Origin: an uncultured Alphaproteobacteria bacterium
GTDB lineage: Bacteria > Pseudomonadota > Alphaproteobacteria > RUG11792
Length of the DNA stretch: 14,976 nucleotides
Direction: 5' to 3'
Assembly: GCA_910588255.1 (NCBI GenBank)
Contig: CAJUOM010000005.1
Location: 1 to 14,976, forward strand
The notes under the pieces are model-generated. The model was not told where the DNA came from, did no database searches, and worked only from the letters and a program-made list of their open reading frames with translations. The position numbers and the translations under genes were made by a program. Positions 1-5,933 of this stretch are shown here, one piece after another (positions within the stretch are counted from its first letter, which is position 1; each line of letters starts with the position of its first letter).

Positions 1-85
1 TGCAAAGAACCGTATCCCCATTTTGTACGCCGAGCGACTTTAGAGCAATGTATAACGCACTGCCATAATTTAAATTTATTTCATA
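1..85 (-). pseudogene. Possible fragment of a DegT/DnrJ-type aminotransferase
   Basis: The minus-strand frame is open for 28 codons from base 85 to the window edge and reads GSALYIALKSLGVQNGDTVL near its end. This resembles the G-T-A-A-L-x-x-A-L-x-x-L-G-V-x-x-G-D-x-V motif of the PLP-dependent DegT/DnrJ/EryC1 sugar aminotransferases, which normally lies 50-60 residues into a protein of about 370 residues. Here a TAA stop at 86-88 closes the frame just upstream and there is no start codon, so the N-terminal part is missing. It may be a decayed or truncated host gene whose remainder lies to the left of the window. The match rests on about 20 residues, so it is tentative. Confidence 0.35.
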
Positions 86-594
86 TTAAGCCTTATTTAT
101 GCCAAACCGCATGCTCTTTGACATATTTAATGAGATTATTTATGAAATATTTTATAAAATAATAAAATGAGAAAAAAAATAATGCAAGATTAAAATTGAA
201 ATTTCATATGAAATGATAAGCAATTTATCTGCAATACACTAATTTGATTGATAAAAAAAAATAAAAATTTTTAAAAAATATTTTAAGAATTATTTCATGA
301 AATATTTATATTTTTTCTTGGAATAATACAAATTAACATAATTATTTCATAATATTGTAACAGCTACTCCGTTCTGATGAAATGACTGCAAAAATTTCAA
401 TCGCAGCAATACAGGAAAAACAAAGTAAAAACAATATGCATTACGCTTTCCCCTAAAAAATTTCACCGTTCCCAACTGTAAAAAACTTCCATTCATAAAA
501 TGCATATCAATTAATTTCAAAACATCACATAGTGCAGAAAACCGATAAAAAAGAACTTGACTTTTATAATGAATTTACATACAAAGCTTTGAAC
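78..594. other. Gene-free AT-rich stretch with ATTTCAT palindromes
   Basis: I see no convincing gene here. The 7-mer ATTTCAT, or its complement ATGAAAT, occurs at 78-84, 142-148, within a perfect 14-bp palindrome at 201-214 (ATTTCATATGAAAT), within a perfect 12-bp palindrome at 292-303 (ATTTCATGAAAT), and at 344-350 and 377-383. The clustering could mark binding sites of a dimeric regulator, but in such AT-rich DNA chance is a real alternative. Confidence 0.35.
557..585 (+). promoter_or_regulatory. Probable promoter of the truncated tRNA-Arg
   Basis: TTGACT at 557-562 is followed by a 17-nt spacer and TACAAA at 580-585, ten bases before the tRNA starts. The spacing is ideal and the -35 box is good, but the -10 box is weak. 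Confidence 0.4.
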
Positions 595-635
595 GCGCTA
601 GTAGCTCAGTCGGATAGAGCAACTGCCTTCTAAGC
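595..635 (+). pseudogene. Truncated tRNA-Arg(TCT), 5' half only; likely attachment-site junction
   Basis: The segment reads as a normal tRNA 5' half: acceptor strand GCGCTAG (595-601), D-stem GCTC/GAGC (604-607 with 617-620), anticodon-stem strand ACTGC (622-626) and loop CTTCTAA (627-633) with anticodon TCT. The 3' strand should read GCAGT but diverges after GC at 634-635 into AT-rich DNA. There is no T-arm and no acceptor 3' strand. A tRNA cut exactly at the anticodon loop is the usual mark left by a tyrosine-recombinase element integrating there. Because the host-like 5' half is retained, the element probably lies to the right. Confidence 0.75.
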
Positions 636-690
636 GAAATATTTTTACAATAAAAATTTCACTTCTTTATAAATAACCCCTAATAAAAAT

Positions 691-730
691 AATGAGTTAT
701 AAGAATATAAGATTTATAACTCATTTTTTT
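691..730 (+). terminator. Rho-independent terminator, possibly bidirectional
   Basis: A perfect 12-bp stem (691-702 with 714-725) encloses an 11-nt loop and is followed by a T run. The stem is almost all A/T, so it is weak in GC but long. It sits just inside the presumed left end of the element and would shield it from transcription coming through the broken tRNA. Confidence 0.6.
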
Positions 731-1193
731 ATTGCCAAAATTCTACTACATTTTCCCTTTTTTAAATAGATAATTTAATTTTTGAGTAATCTGTTGTGAA
801 TTTTGATTAACTATTTTTGTCATCAAAAGTTATAACTTTTCTGTCCATATTTGAACTTAAATAAACGTTTCTAAACATGCAACCTTATGCTAAAATTTAG
901 GCAACGGGTTCTTTTGTTCATGCTTGTTCATTATTAAGTTATTCCCTCTAAAAACAATAAGTAACAGAGAACAGTTTTTATTTCAATGGTTATTTATAAT
1001 CAATTATAAATAGATATAAACGTAATTGAACATATAATTCCATGCTGAATACAAGGCTAAGGGTTCTAAAAACTAAAGTTTTTCAAACAGATTAAAATTC
1101 ATTTTGAGTAATTTGTTTTGGATACTACATTATAATATATTTATACTCTTTCAAAAAAACTCTAAATCCATCTGATCTTCATTTAAAAACATA
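731..1193. promoter_or_regulatory. Gene-free control region with repeated motifs upstream of the AlpA-like gene
   Basis: No gene is visible. Three kinds of repeated sites are seen. TTGTTCAT occurs at 914-921 and 924-931, exactly ten bases (one helical turn) apart. A perfect palindrome, ATTTATAAT-CA-ATTATAAAT, spans 992-1011. A 16-mer, TTTTGAGTAAT[C/T]TGTT, occurs at 780-795 and 1102-1117 with one mismatch. Lying between a tRNA junction and an excisionase-like gene, these could be recombinase arm sites or operators; that is inference from position. Confidence 0.4.
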
Positions 1194-1199
1194 TATAAT
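1194..1199 (+). promoter_or_regulatory. -10 box of the AlpA-like gene
   Basis: A perfect TATAAT lies 38 bases upstream of the ATG at 1237. I do not see a good -35 element, so the promoter may depend on an activator. Confidence 0.4.
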
Positions 1200-1236
1200 G
1201 ATAATTATACATTTATGAACAAATATGGAGGTCACT

Positions 1237-1452
1237 ATGGCTAATACAAAGAAATATGAAGATGATGATGTCCTTTCCATTTCTGATGTAATTGATTACC
1301 TGCAAATTTGCAGAACGACTTTTTACCTGATAAGAAAAACAAAGGATTTCCCCAAAGGCTTTTCTCTGACAGGAACAAGGGACTGTAAATGGAGATTCAA
1401 AGAAATTAAAGAATGGCTGGAAAAACAAAAAGAAATACCCGCTGAAGCATAA
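1237..1452 (+). CDS. AlpA/excisionase-type DNA-binding regulator
   Basis: This 71-residue protein has the layout of the small winged helix-turn-helix AlpA/Xis family: a helix-turn-helix (L-S-I-S-D-V-I-D-Y-L-Q-I-C-R-T-T-F-Y, about residues 13-30), then the D-F-P-K-G turn (about 40-44), a W-R-F-K-E-I-K-E-W-L-E wing and last helix. Family members bind DNA to steer excision or to activate integrase transcription. The ATG at 1237 is preferred over an in-frame ATG at 1225 because GGAGG at 1227-1231 lies five bases before it and would be inside the longer version. It is the first gene beside the broken tRNA-Arg, where an element's excisionase is often found. No integrase gene lies nearby. A strong terminator follows directly. 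Confidence 0.8.
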   Translation: MANTKKYEDDDVLSISDVIDYLQICRTTFYLIRKTKDFPKGFSLTGTRDCKWRFKEIKEWLEKQKEIPAEA

Positions 1453-1488
1453 AAGAAAGGCTGCCTAATTTGAGCAGCCTTTCTTTTT
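1452..1488 (+). terminator. Strong bidirectional terminator
   Basis: A 13-bp stem (1452-1464 with 1474-1486) has a GGCTGC core and a 9-nt loop, with T-rich sequence following it and A-rich sequence before it. It overlaps the TAA stop of the AlpA-like gene and lies 20 bases beyond the stop of the converging SPFH gene, so it can serve both. Confidence 0.85.
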
Positions 1489-1505
1489 ATCTTATTGTTT
1501 TTTTG

Positions 1506-2306
1506 TTATTTATTATTCAAATTGAGCATCAACCCATTTTCCTTACCGGATATTACTTGAGGCAATACGCCGTCCCATTTTTCAAGCTGCATCTTTTGCA
1601 AGAGTTCAGTGGATAAACTCTGGGCTTCAACTTTGTTAGCCTCTGCCTGCAACTTCTTTTCTTCAAGTTTAAATTTAGCCAATTCAACCCTGTTTTGAGC
1701 TTCTACACGAGCCTTTTCCTGCTCAAACTTGGCTGTTTCCACTCTCTGCTCTGCAATTTTTTTATTCTCCACAGCTTCTTCATAATTGTCAGAGAAGTCA
1801 TGGTTTACAATGCTCACATTGGTGACATTCAAACCATCATCAGCCATATCTGCTTTGATAGCTTCAAATACTTTCATTGAGAGTTCCTGCCGCTTACTTA
1901 CAAACTCTTCAATAGTATACCGGGAAATGTTTGCTTGGATAATTTCTCTTACCCTTGGATCAATAAAACTATTTATATAGTTATTCCTGTATTTACGATA
2001 TAAAGTATCAAGGTCTGTTACAGTAATTTGAACAACCATATTCAAGAAAATACTCTGCATGTCCTTGGTTGATACTTCCAAATCGTTAAAACCGTAGGAA
2101 GTGTTTCTGACAGTAATAATATCCACACTGTCAATGAATGGGATTTTAAAATGCAGCCCTTCCCCTGTTACATTAACAAACTTTCCAAACCTGGAAACTG
2201 CTGCCTGCTGACCGGTTTCTACAGTATAGAAACTACCCCAAATAATGCACACTGCCAATACTGTCAAGATGATAAATAATGGCGTTTTTGGACTGGTTGT
2301 CTTCAT
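1506..2306 (-). CDS. SPFH/band-7 (prohibitin-like) membrane protein
   Basis: The 266-residue protein has one N-terminal membrane segment (about residues 9-27) followed directly by the band-7 entry motif V-E-T-G-Q-Q-A-A-V-S-R-F-G-K and the G-E-G-L-H-F-K-I-P-F turn typical of prohibitins. Residues 60-170 form the SPFH domain. Residues 170-245 are rich in K, E, A and Q (A-E-Q-R-V-E-T-A-K-F-E-Q-E-K) and look like the long coiled coil by which these proteins assemble into membrane rings or scaffolds. Prohibitin-like proteins organise membrane microdomains and modulate membrane proteases; phage- and plasmid-borne versions are known. AAGGAG lies a good distance before the ATG. The VKOR-type gene lies upstream on the same strand across 190 bases. 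The length is usual for the family. Confidence 0.88.
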   Translation of the reverse strand: MKTTSPKTPLFIILTVLAVCIIWGSFYTVETGQQAAVSRFGKFVNVTGEGLHFKIPFIDSVDIITVRNTSYGFNDLEVSTKDMQSIFLNMVVQITVTDLDTLYRKYRNNYINSFIDPRVREIIQANISRYTIEEFVSKRQELSMKVFEAIKADMADDGLNVTNVSIVNHDFSDNYEEAVENKKIAEQRVETAKFEQEKARVEAQNRVELAKFKLEEKKLQAEANKVEAQSLSTELLQKMQLEKWDGVLPQVISGKENGLMLNLNNK

Positions 2307-2323
2307 ATTCTTCTCCTTTGCTC

Positions 2324-2344
2324 ATCAGGCTTATAGCTCCTGAT
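2324..2344 (-). promoter_or_regulatory. Small hairpin in the SPFH leader
   Basis: ATCAGG (2324-2329) pairs with CCTGAT (2339-2344) across a 9-nt loop, just upstream of the AAGGAG ribosome binding site. It could modulate translation; no T run follows, so it is not a terminator. A perfect TATAAT on the minus strand lies further upstream near 2361-2366. Confidence 0.3.
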
Positions 2345-2498
2345 TTGTTTTGAATAATTAATTATATACAATTTAAAATAAAGAATTTACTTATTGAAGT
2401 GATTTTTTTATATTTATTATTGGGGACCTGCCAGGACAAAGTATATAAACGCAGCTTTTTATTCAAATAAATCCTTTTGAATATATTCTGATTGACAT

Positions 2499-3446
2499 CT
2501 ATTCAACACACGATCCGCCATTGCTGCAATATTCTGTTCCAATGAATGATGTATTTACAGACTTGGGATTGCCGAATACCTCAATATAGGGGACTACCCA
2601 TGTCCTTTCCTTAACCTTGGCAGTATTTACCCAAATATCAATCTGAGTTGGAAGGTATTTGAAATAATCAAAGAATGTCGGAGAATACTTGGTATTTTCA
2701 GTTTGCAGCAAAGCCTCATACAAATTCTTACCTTGTTTCAAATTCTCCTGCATCAAGATAATTTTCCAGATATCACCGGCATTTTCTTCTACCGGAACCC
2801 ATTCAATATTTTTATTTAAGTATTCAGTCTTTACAAGTTCCTTACAAGCTTTACAAGACGGTGAAAAATAAATCTTGGTTGCTGTATTAACATTTTCTAT
2901 TACAGGGTTTGTATCCTGACTTTGATTGACAGCCACACCTGCCAGCATAATGAAAAGGATAATCCATGAATATTTGACAAAATCAGCAATGCCAGAACAA
3001 AACAATTGCACTTTTTCTGTAACGCTGCTGATACCCATGCCGGAATTTTTTATATCTGCAAGGAAATACTTAAAGTTATTCCCTTCATATCGGCAAGCAA
3101 TATATGATAAAAAGATTAATAACCCCTCAAACATGCAGAAATAGCATGGGGCGGTTTTTATCATAATCCATAACAGAAATGTATCAGCAAAAAGTGCTGT
3201 TGATGTAATGACTTTCAACCCAAATCTTGACAGAAAGAATGTCCTGGACATGGATAAAAGCATTACCAGAATAAAATATGATGCACCCAAATACCATAAG
3301 GACACCCCCATGAATGAGAAATCAGCAAAAATGCTGCAATTCCTTTCACATCCAATTAAGATTTGTTTTCCATAAATATTATATAAAGAAAATACCAACC
3401 CAATCAGGCTGATAATGAAAGCAATAAAAAACATTCTGAGTTTCAT
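2499..3446 (-). CDS. VKOR-family disulfide oxidase with C-terminal thioredoxin-like domain
   Basis: The 315-residue protein resembles bacterial VKOR-thioredoxin fusions, which pass oxidising equivalents from quinone to a periplasmic thiol partner in place of DsbB. Membrane segments lie near residues 5-23, 47-66, 78-97, 104-118 and 159-175. The loop cysteine pair is C33 and C37 (G-C-E-R-N-C), and the quinone-side active site is C101-Y-F-C104 at the start of the fourth segment. After the fifth segment comes a thioredoxin-like part with C198-K-A-C201 (F-S-P-S-C-K-A-C-K). A final pair of cysteines lies in the last ten residues (Y-C-S-N-G-G-S-C). AAGGAG lies five bases before the ATG, and the stop is TAG. 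The C-terminal domain is shorter and less typical than a full thioredoxin. Finding it in phage-like DNA is unusual. Confidence 0.85.
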   Translation of the reverse strand: MKLRMFFIAFIISLIGLVFSLYNIYGKQILIGCERNCSIFADFSFMGVSLWYLGASYFILVMLLSMSRTFFLSRFGLKVITSTALFADTFLLWIMIKTAPCYFCMFEGLLIFLSYIACRYEGNNFKYFLADIKNSGMGISSVTEKVQLFCSGIADFVKYSWIILFIMLAGVAVNQSQDTNPVIENVNTATKIYFSPSCKACKELVKTEYLNKNIEWVPVEENAGDIWKIILMQENLKQGKNLYEALLQTENTKYSPTFFDYFKYLPTQIDIWVNTAKVKERTWVVPYIEVFGNPKSVNTSFIGTEYCSNGGSCVE

Positions 3447-3520
3447 AGCTACTCCTTGTAAATTCTTTCTATATGATAATTATATAGTGCTATTAATAGG
3501 GAGATTGCTGAAAAAATAAA

Positions 3521-3554
3521 AAAAGGACTCAACTAGCTTTTATTGAGTCCTTTT
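3521..3554 (-). terminator. Terminator after the transglycosylase gene
   Basis: A perfect 12-bp stem (3521-3532 with 3543-3554; AAAAGGACTCAA) has a 10-nt loop and is followed on the minus strand by a long T run. It separates the transglycosylase gene from the VKOR gene, which therefore needs its own promoter; a minus-strand TATAAT lies near 3478-3483. Confidence 0.8.
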
Positions 3555-3654
3555 ACTGAATTGTATTAGCTTTAATTATTTTCTGCTTACACTATCTGTT
3601 TCCATTCTGGAAATAATTCAGGCATAATAACTGCCAGATGATTTATACATGTTT

Positions 3655-4254
3655 CTATGCCTCCATATATTTTTGTTTTGTTCCCTTCCCGACATTGGTA
3701 TTGAATTTGTCTTTCCACATTTTTGCCCTGGAATATTTATTACGAGCCAAAACAACAATATTGTTCTTGTAATACCTGTAATAATGGAAAGCACAGATAA
3801 TAGTCTGGAACAATAGATTTTTCCTAAGATTATCTCTCAGGCTTAATTTCTTATTATAAAATTTCATTACCAGTTCATACCTTTCAGGTTTATATTTCAG
3901 CCAACTCATTAAATCATGATAAGTAGGCTCTTCAATCTGATAGACACCCAATGCAGAACCTTTTATCTGTTCTATATATAACCCAGCCTTGGATTCCACT
4001 CTCGCCGTTTCATAGAGCAGATTAACAACATTCTCATGTACGGGGATATCGTCCGCTTTGGCTAATACTCGTCTGATCATATTCTTAAATACCTTCTCTT
4101 CAATTTCTCTGCCTCCTTCCCAATTTTTGAATGAGAGAGGAAAATTTTCTCTTTTTACTTGATATTCACATTGTACCGAAGAAAAAATATTTGAAATATT
4201 ACCAAATTCAATTTTTGAGAAATATAAAATAAACATTACAAGTAAATCCGACAT
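3655..4254 (-). CDS. Phage-type transglycosylase-like protein
   Basis: Residues 78-112 read like a widespread phage family related to lytic transglycosylases: T-A-R-V-E-S-K-A-G-L-Y then G-S-A-L-G-V-Y-Q-I-E-E-P-T-Y-H-D-L, with E87 as the likely catalytic acid and G-V-Y-Q-I-E-x-P-T as the substrate-cleft motif. Near the C-terminus K-M-W-K-D-K-F-N-T-N-V-G-K-G-T matches the W-K-x-x-Y-N-T-x-x-G-x-G-T tail of the same family. Such proteins cut peptidoglycan during phage entry or release. The first ATG (4254) has only a distant AAGGAG, 15 bases away, so residue 59 (M-I-R-R-V-L, ATG at 4080) is a plausible real start and would give a length closer to the conserved part. The stop is TAG and a terminator follows about 100 bases downstream. 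Confidence 0.72.
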   Translation of the reverse strand: MSDLLVMFILYFSKIEFGNISNIFSSVQCEYQVKRENFPLSFKNWEGGREIEEKVFKNMIRRVLAKADDIPVHENVVNLLYETARVESKAGLYIEQIKGSALGVYQIEEPTYHDLMSWLKYKPERYELVMKFYNKKLSLRDNLRKNLLFQTIICAFHYYRYYKNNIVVLARNKYSRAKMWKDKFNTNVGKGTKQKYMEA

Positions 4255-4515
4255 AGACTGTTGCTGCTGCTCCTTAAATCAAAAAGTCTAGACACTTTTT
4301 AAAAATATATAGTTTTATTATAGACAATTAAAAATAAAGATTTTTGATAATAAGGCTGATTTATTGCTATTTATTGATAACCCAATTATATCGGGTTAAC
4401 CATGTACCGGAAAATTTCAAAAAATTCACAATCTCCAAAAGCAAATGTAAATATTGAACAGTACAGTATGCCTGCAACAAGTTATTTTTTTTCAAACAGC
4501 TTTTTATATTCAGTC
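4255..4515. other. Intergenic stretch without a convincing gene
   Basis: This is AT-rich sequence. A short hairpin (AACCC...GGGTT, about 4379-4397) lies in its middle. A plus-strand frame is open from 4402 to 4611, but its composition looks random until the short peptide described at 4540, so I do not call the longer version. Confidence 0.4.
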
Positions 4516-4615
4516 ACAAAAGAAAAAACAAGGACAGGTATGCTGTGGTGGACTGGCGATTTTTTGAGTTCAGCAGGCTGCCCATGGTTAGCTATTCTTC
4601 TTTTTTTATGATTGA
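4513..4615 (+). repeat. Left arm of imperfect inverted repeat around the first collar gene
   Basis: The block containing CACAAAAGAAAAAACAAGG, ATGCTGTGG and TTTTTTGAGTTCAGCAG matches, in reverse complement, the block at 5325-5430. One A-run differs by a base and several substitutions and small gaps are present. The two arms face each other across the collar-domain gene. Confidence 0.6.
4540..4611 (+). CDS. Tiny hydrophobic peptide, left arm of inverted pair
   Basis: ATG at 4540 follows AAGGA with a five-base gap and opens a 23-residue peptide with a hydrophobic, single-membrane-segment composition (M-L-W-W...F-L-S-S-A...L-A-I-L-L-F-L). It ends in TGA. The surrounding DNA (about 4513-4615) is a diverged inverted copy of 5330-5425, including the A-rich leader and Shine-Dalgarno, and the two align without a gap across the peptide frame up to this stop. 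That argues for a translated small membrane protein, such as a toxin, leader or lysis peptide. It is too short to assign a function, and a noncoding repeat arm is also possible. Confidence 0.35.
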   Translation: MLWWTGDFLSSAGCPWLAILLFL

Positions 4616-4628
4616 GTTATAATAAAAC

Positions 4629-4660
4629 CCCCAGCTGATTGTTCAACCGGGGAATCTTGT
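4629..4660 (-). terminator. Terminator of the first collar-domain gene
   Basis: Read on the minus strand, CCCCGGTTGA pairs with TCAGCTGGGG over ten pairs (two are G-U) around a 4-nt loop, followed by GTTTTATT. It lies 16 bases past the gene's TAA. Confidence 0.65.
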
Positions 4661-4667
4661 AATAAGA

Positions 4668-5267
4668 TTATTTTGCCTTAATAATATATTTTACAACCAC
4701 AGCCGGAGGTTGGACCGTGGTTGATTTGCCATAGATAGGATTTGATAACGAAGCATCGAAAACCATTGATCCTGTTTCCCAGAAACCATTATGAGCATAC
4801 GTTCTTCCTCCACCAAATACATAATTATGAAAAAAAGCACCTGAATTTAATTCAATATGCAAAACTTCACCAAATGTACCTGTAATATTAGGCAATCCAG
4901 CCTCTATTCTATCATTCACATTGCTCACAGATCCTTTTCCTTGCAAGAATCTATCACGATAATCAGGAAGGAAGGACATCAGCTTTCTAAATTCGGGATA
5001 TTTGACAGTATCTACGGCTCTGCCGTCACACTCAAGCCAAAACTCCGGAACGCTCTCATGTGTCCAGATTGATACCGTCCCCACAGGGATCAATGATTTC
5101 TTATCATCATCAGAAATCCCTGATCCGGCTATGAAATCTCAGGAGAAATCCAATACCGGGTAGTCAAAAACATCATCAGCCATGCTGCTGAATGTGACCA
5201 ATAAAACAAATAAAAAGCTCGCTGCTACCCTATATATGGAGCAGGTGCATAATTTCAAATTATTCAT
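4668..5267 (-). CDS. Phage tail-collar domain protein with signal peptide and in-frame UGA (copy 1)
   Basis: From ATG at 5267 (GAGGTG ribosome site six bases upstream) the frame gives 199 residues if the TGA at codon 43 is read through. Residues 1-30 are a signal peptide (positive start, hydrophobic F-L-F-V-L-L-V-T-F core, S-S-M-A-D end). From about residue 64 comes a phage tail-collar domain: I-P-V-G-T-V-S-I-W...W-L-E-C-D-G-R-A-V...Y-P-E-F-R-K-L...L-P-D-Y-R-D-R-F-L-Q-G-K-G. The end is V-K-Y-I-I-K-A-K. Collar domains form the tip of tail fibres and surface adhesins and are often variable. The part after UGA has only a TTG (5093) without a good ribosome site as a restart. The first 57 codons and the promoter are duplicated at 10296-10526. 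A signal peptide on a collar protein suggests export rather than virion assembly. Confidence 0.75.
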
Positions 5268-5327
5268 AAGATACACCTCATATGGATATTAATAATAGAT
5301 TATATATTAACTATAAATTTTTTGTTA
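5097..5327 (-). repeat. 231-bp direct repeat, copy 1 (leader of collar gene)
   Basis: By eye this block matches 10296-10526 at all positions except 5318 versus 10517. It holds the leader, -10 region, ribosome site, signal peptide and codons to about 57. On its upstream edge it begins with TAA, which is the stop codon of the small ORF at 5325-5408. Confidence 0.95.
5139..5141 (-). other. In-frame UGA, codon 43 of collar gene copy 1
   Basis: The reading frame runs through the signal peptide, meets TGA after D-F-S, and continues as D-F-I-A-G-S-G-I-S-D-D-D-K-K into the collar domain. Tryptophan would suit the position, yet the other tryptophans in both genes are coded by TGG. The same codon occurs in the second copy at 10338-10340. 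Confidence 0.8.
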
Positions 5328-5408
5328 ATTACTCATCAGACCGCCCCAGAGAATGGTTAAGTTGGACAGCTCTGCTGAACTCAAAAAAACCGTCAGGACC
5401 CACAGCAT
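5325..5408 (-). CDS. Tiny hydrophobic peptide, right arm of inverted pair
   Basis: ATG at 5408 opens a 27-residue peptide with a hydrophobic run (M-L-W-V-L-T-V-F-L-S-S-A-E-L-S-N-L-T-I-L-W) that ends in TAA at 5325-5327. Its leader contains CAAGGGCAGGC, a weak ribosome site. It shares the M-L-W, F-L-S-S-A and L-x-I-L residues with the peptide at 4540-4611 on the other strand, with no indel between them up to the shorter one's stop. It lies 57 bases upstream of the collar gene and could be translated from the same transcript. Membrane peptide, toxin or leader are all possible; the function is unknown. Confidence 0.4.
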   Translation of the reverse strand: MLWVLTVFLSSAELSNLTILWGGLMSN

Positions 5409-5430
5409 GCCTGCCCTTGTTTTTTTCTTT
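5325..5430 (-). repeat. Right arm of imperfect inverted repeat around the first collar gene
   Basis: This is the reverse-complement partner of 4513-4615. It overlaps the end of the 231-bp direct repeat by only three bases, so the two repeat types adjoin rather than share sequence. Confidence 0.6.
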
Positions 5431-5530
5431 TGTGATTGATAGCCAATAAGCTTATTAAATATCCATCAAAAAAAATGAAAAATTAATAAAATTTTTATGA
5501 AATTTCTTATTTTTTATATTTTTCATTAGA

Positions 5531-5536
5531 TATAAT
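5531..5536 (+). promoter_or_regulatory. -10 box of the tRNA array
   Basis: A perfect TATAAT lies 16 bases before the tRNA-Tyr. No clear -35 box is visible. The tRNAs that follow are tightly spaced on one strand and probably form one transcript. Confidence 0.45.
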
Positions 5537-5551
5537 AAAAAATATAAACAC

Positions 5552-5636
5552 GGGGTGGTGCTTGAGTTTGGTAAAAAGGACAGACTGTAAATCTGTTGCT
5601 TCGGCTTCGTTAGTTCAAATCTAACCCTCCCCACCA
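5552..5636 (+). tRNA. tRNA-Tyr(GTA)
   Basis: The 85-nt gene has acceptor strands GGGGTGG/CCTCCCC (one T-T mismatch at pair 5), anticodon stem ACAGA/TCTGT around CTGTAAA with anticodon GTA, a long variable arm (TGCTTCGGCTTC region) as expected for bacterial tRNA-Tyr, and T-arm GTTAG-TTCAAAT-CTAAC. The terminal CCA is encoded. It is the first member of the array. Confidence 0.88.
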
Positions 5637-5653
5637 TAAATTTATCTGGATAA

Positions 5654-5729
5654 GTGGAAGTGTTGGAAAGGTATACAAACTGGTCTTAGAAAGCAGTATA
5701 TGAGAGTTCAAATTTCTCCGTCCACACCA
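5654..5729 (+). tRNA. tRNA-Leu(TAG)-like, atypical short variable loop
   Basis: The 76-nt gene has acceptor strands GTGGAAG/CGTCCAC fully paired with one G-T, loop CTTAGAA with anticodon TAG, anticodon stem CTGGT/AGCAG with one mismatch, T-arm GAGAG-TTCAAAT-TTCTC, and encoded ACCA. The D-arm is weak. The variable loop is only five bases (TATAT), whereas bacterial tRNA-Leu has a long arm, so its amino acid identity is uncertain. Confidence 0.6.
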
Positions 5730-5740
5730 GTAAAAATATC

Positions 5741-5815
5741 AGGGTTGTAGTTCAATGAGCAGAATAACAATTATGAGAATTGTAGATGTAAGTTCAAATC
5801 TAACCAACCCTGACA
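5741..5815 (+). tRNA. Degenerate tRNA-like gene (anticodon-loop position TGA)
   Basis: Acceptor strands AGGGTTG/CAACCCT pair fully, D-stem GTTC/GAAT and anticodon stem ACAAT/ATTGT are sound, and the T-loop TTCAAAT is present with one T-stem mismatch. The anticodon loop reads TATGAGA, so the normally invariant T33 is A and positions 34-36 are TGA. A serine tRNA would need a long variable arm, which is missing. The 3' end is GACA, not NCCA. It is either a decaying tRNA or a tRNA mimic. Confidence 0.5.
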
Positions 5816-5831
5816 AACAAAAAAATATTAT

Positions 5832-5907
5832 AGGGGTGTAACTCAATGGATAGAGTACCAGTCTTCTAAACTGTTTGCTGAGGGTTCGAGTCTCTCCACT
5901 CCTGCCA
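5832..5907 (+). tRNA. tRNA-Arg(TCT)
   Basis: The 76-nt gene has acceptor strands AGGGGTG/CACTCCT (one G-T), D-stem ACTC/GAGT, loop CTTCTAA with anticodon TCT, T-arm GAGGG-TTCGAGT-CTCTC and encoded CCA. It reads the AGA codon that is common in AT-rich genes. It has the same anticodon as the truncated tRNA at 595-635 but a clearly different body, so it is not the displaced second half of that gene. Confidence 0.88.
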
Positions 5908-5933
5908 ATCCGTAAATAAAAAGGAGAATTGAA

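Noticed and set aside
4402..4611. 69-residue plus-strand ORF
   Set aside because: Only its last third lies in the repeated unit with a ribosome site; the rest has no ribosome site and looks like chance open frame, so only the short peptide from 4540 is kept.
5139..5200. Selenocysteine insertion at the in-frame UGA
   Set aside because: A short hairpin (GATTTC with GAAATC) follows UGA in copy 1, but copy 2 changes the 3' arm, and the context has no redox-type motif around the position.
4513..5430. Gin/Hin-type invertible tail-fibre segment
   Set aside because: The inverted arms are too diverged for active homologous or site-specific inversion, no recombinase gene is present, and the collar gene would not gain a new start by inversion.
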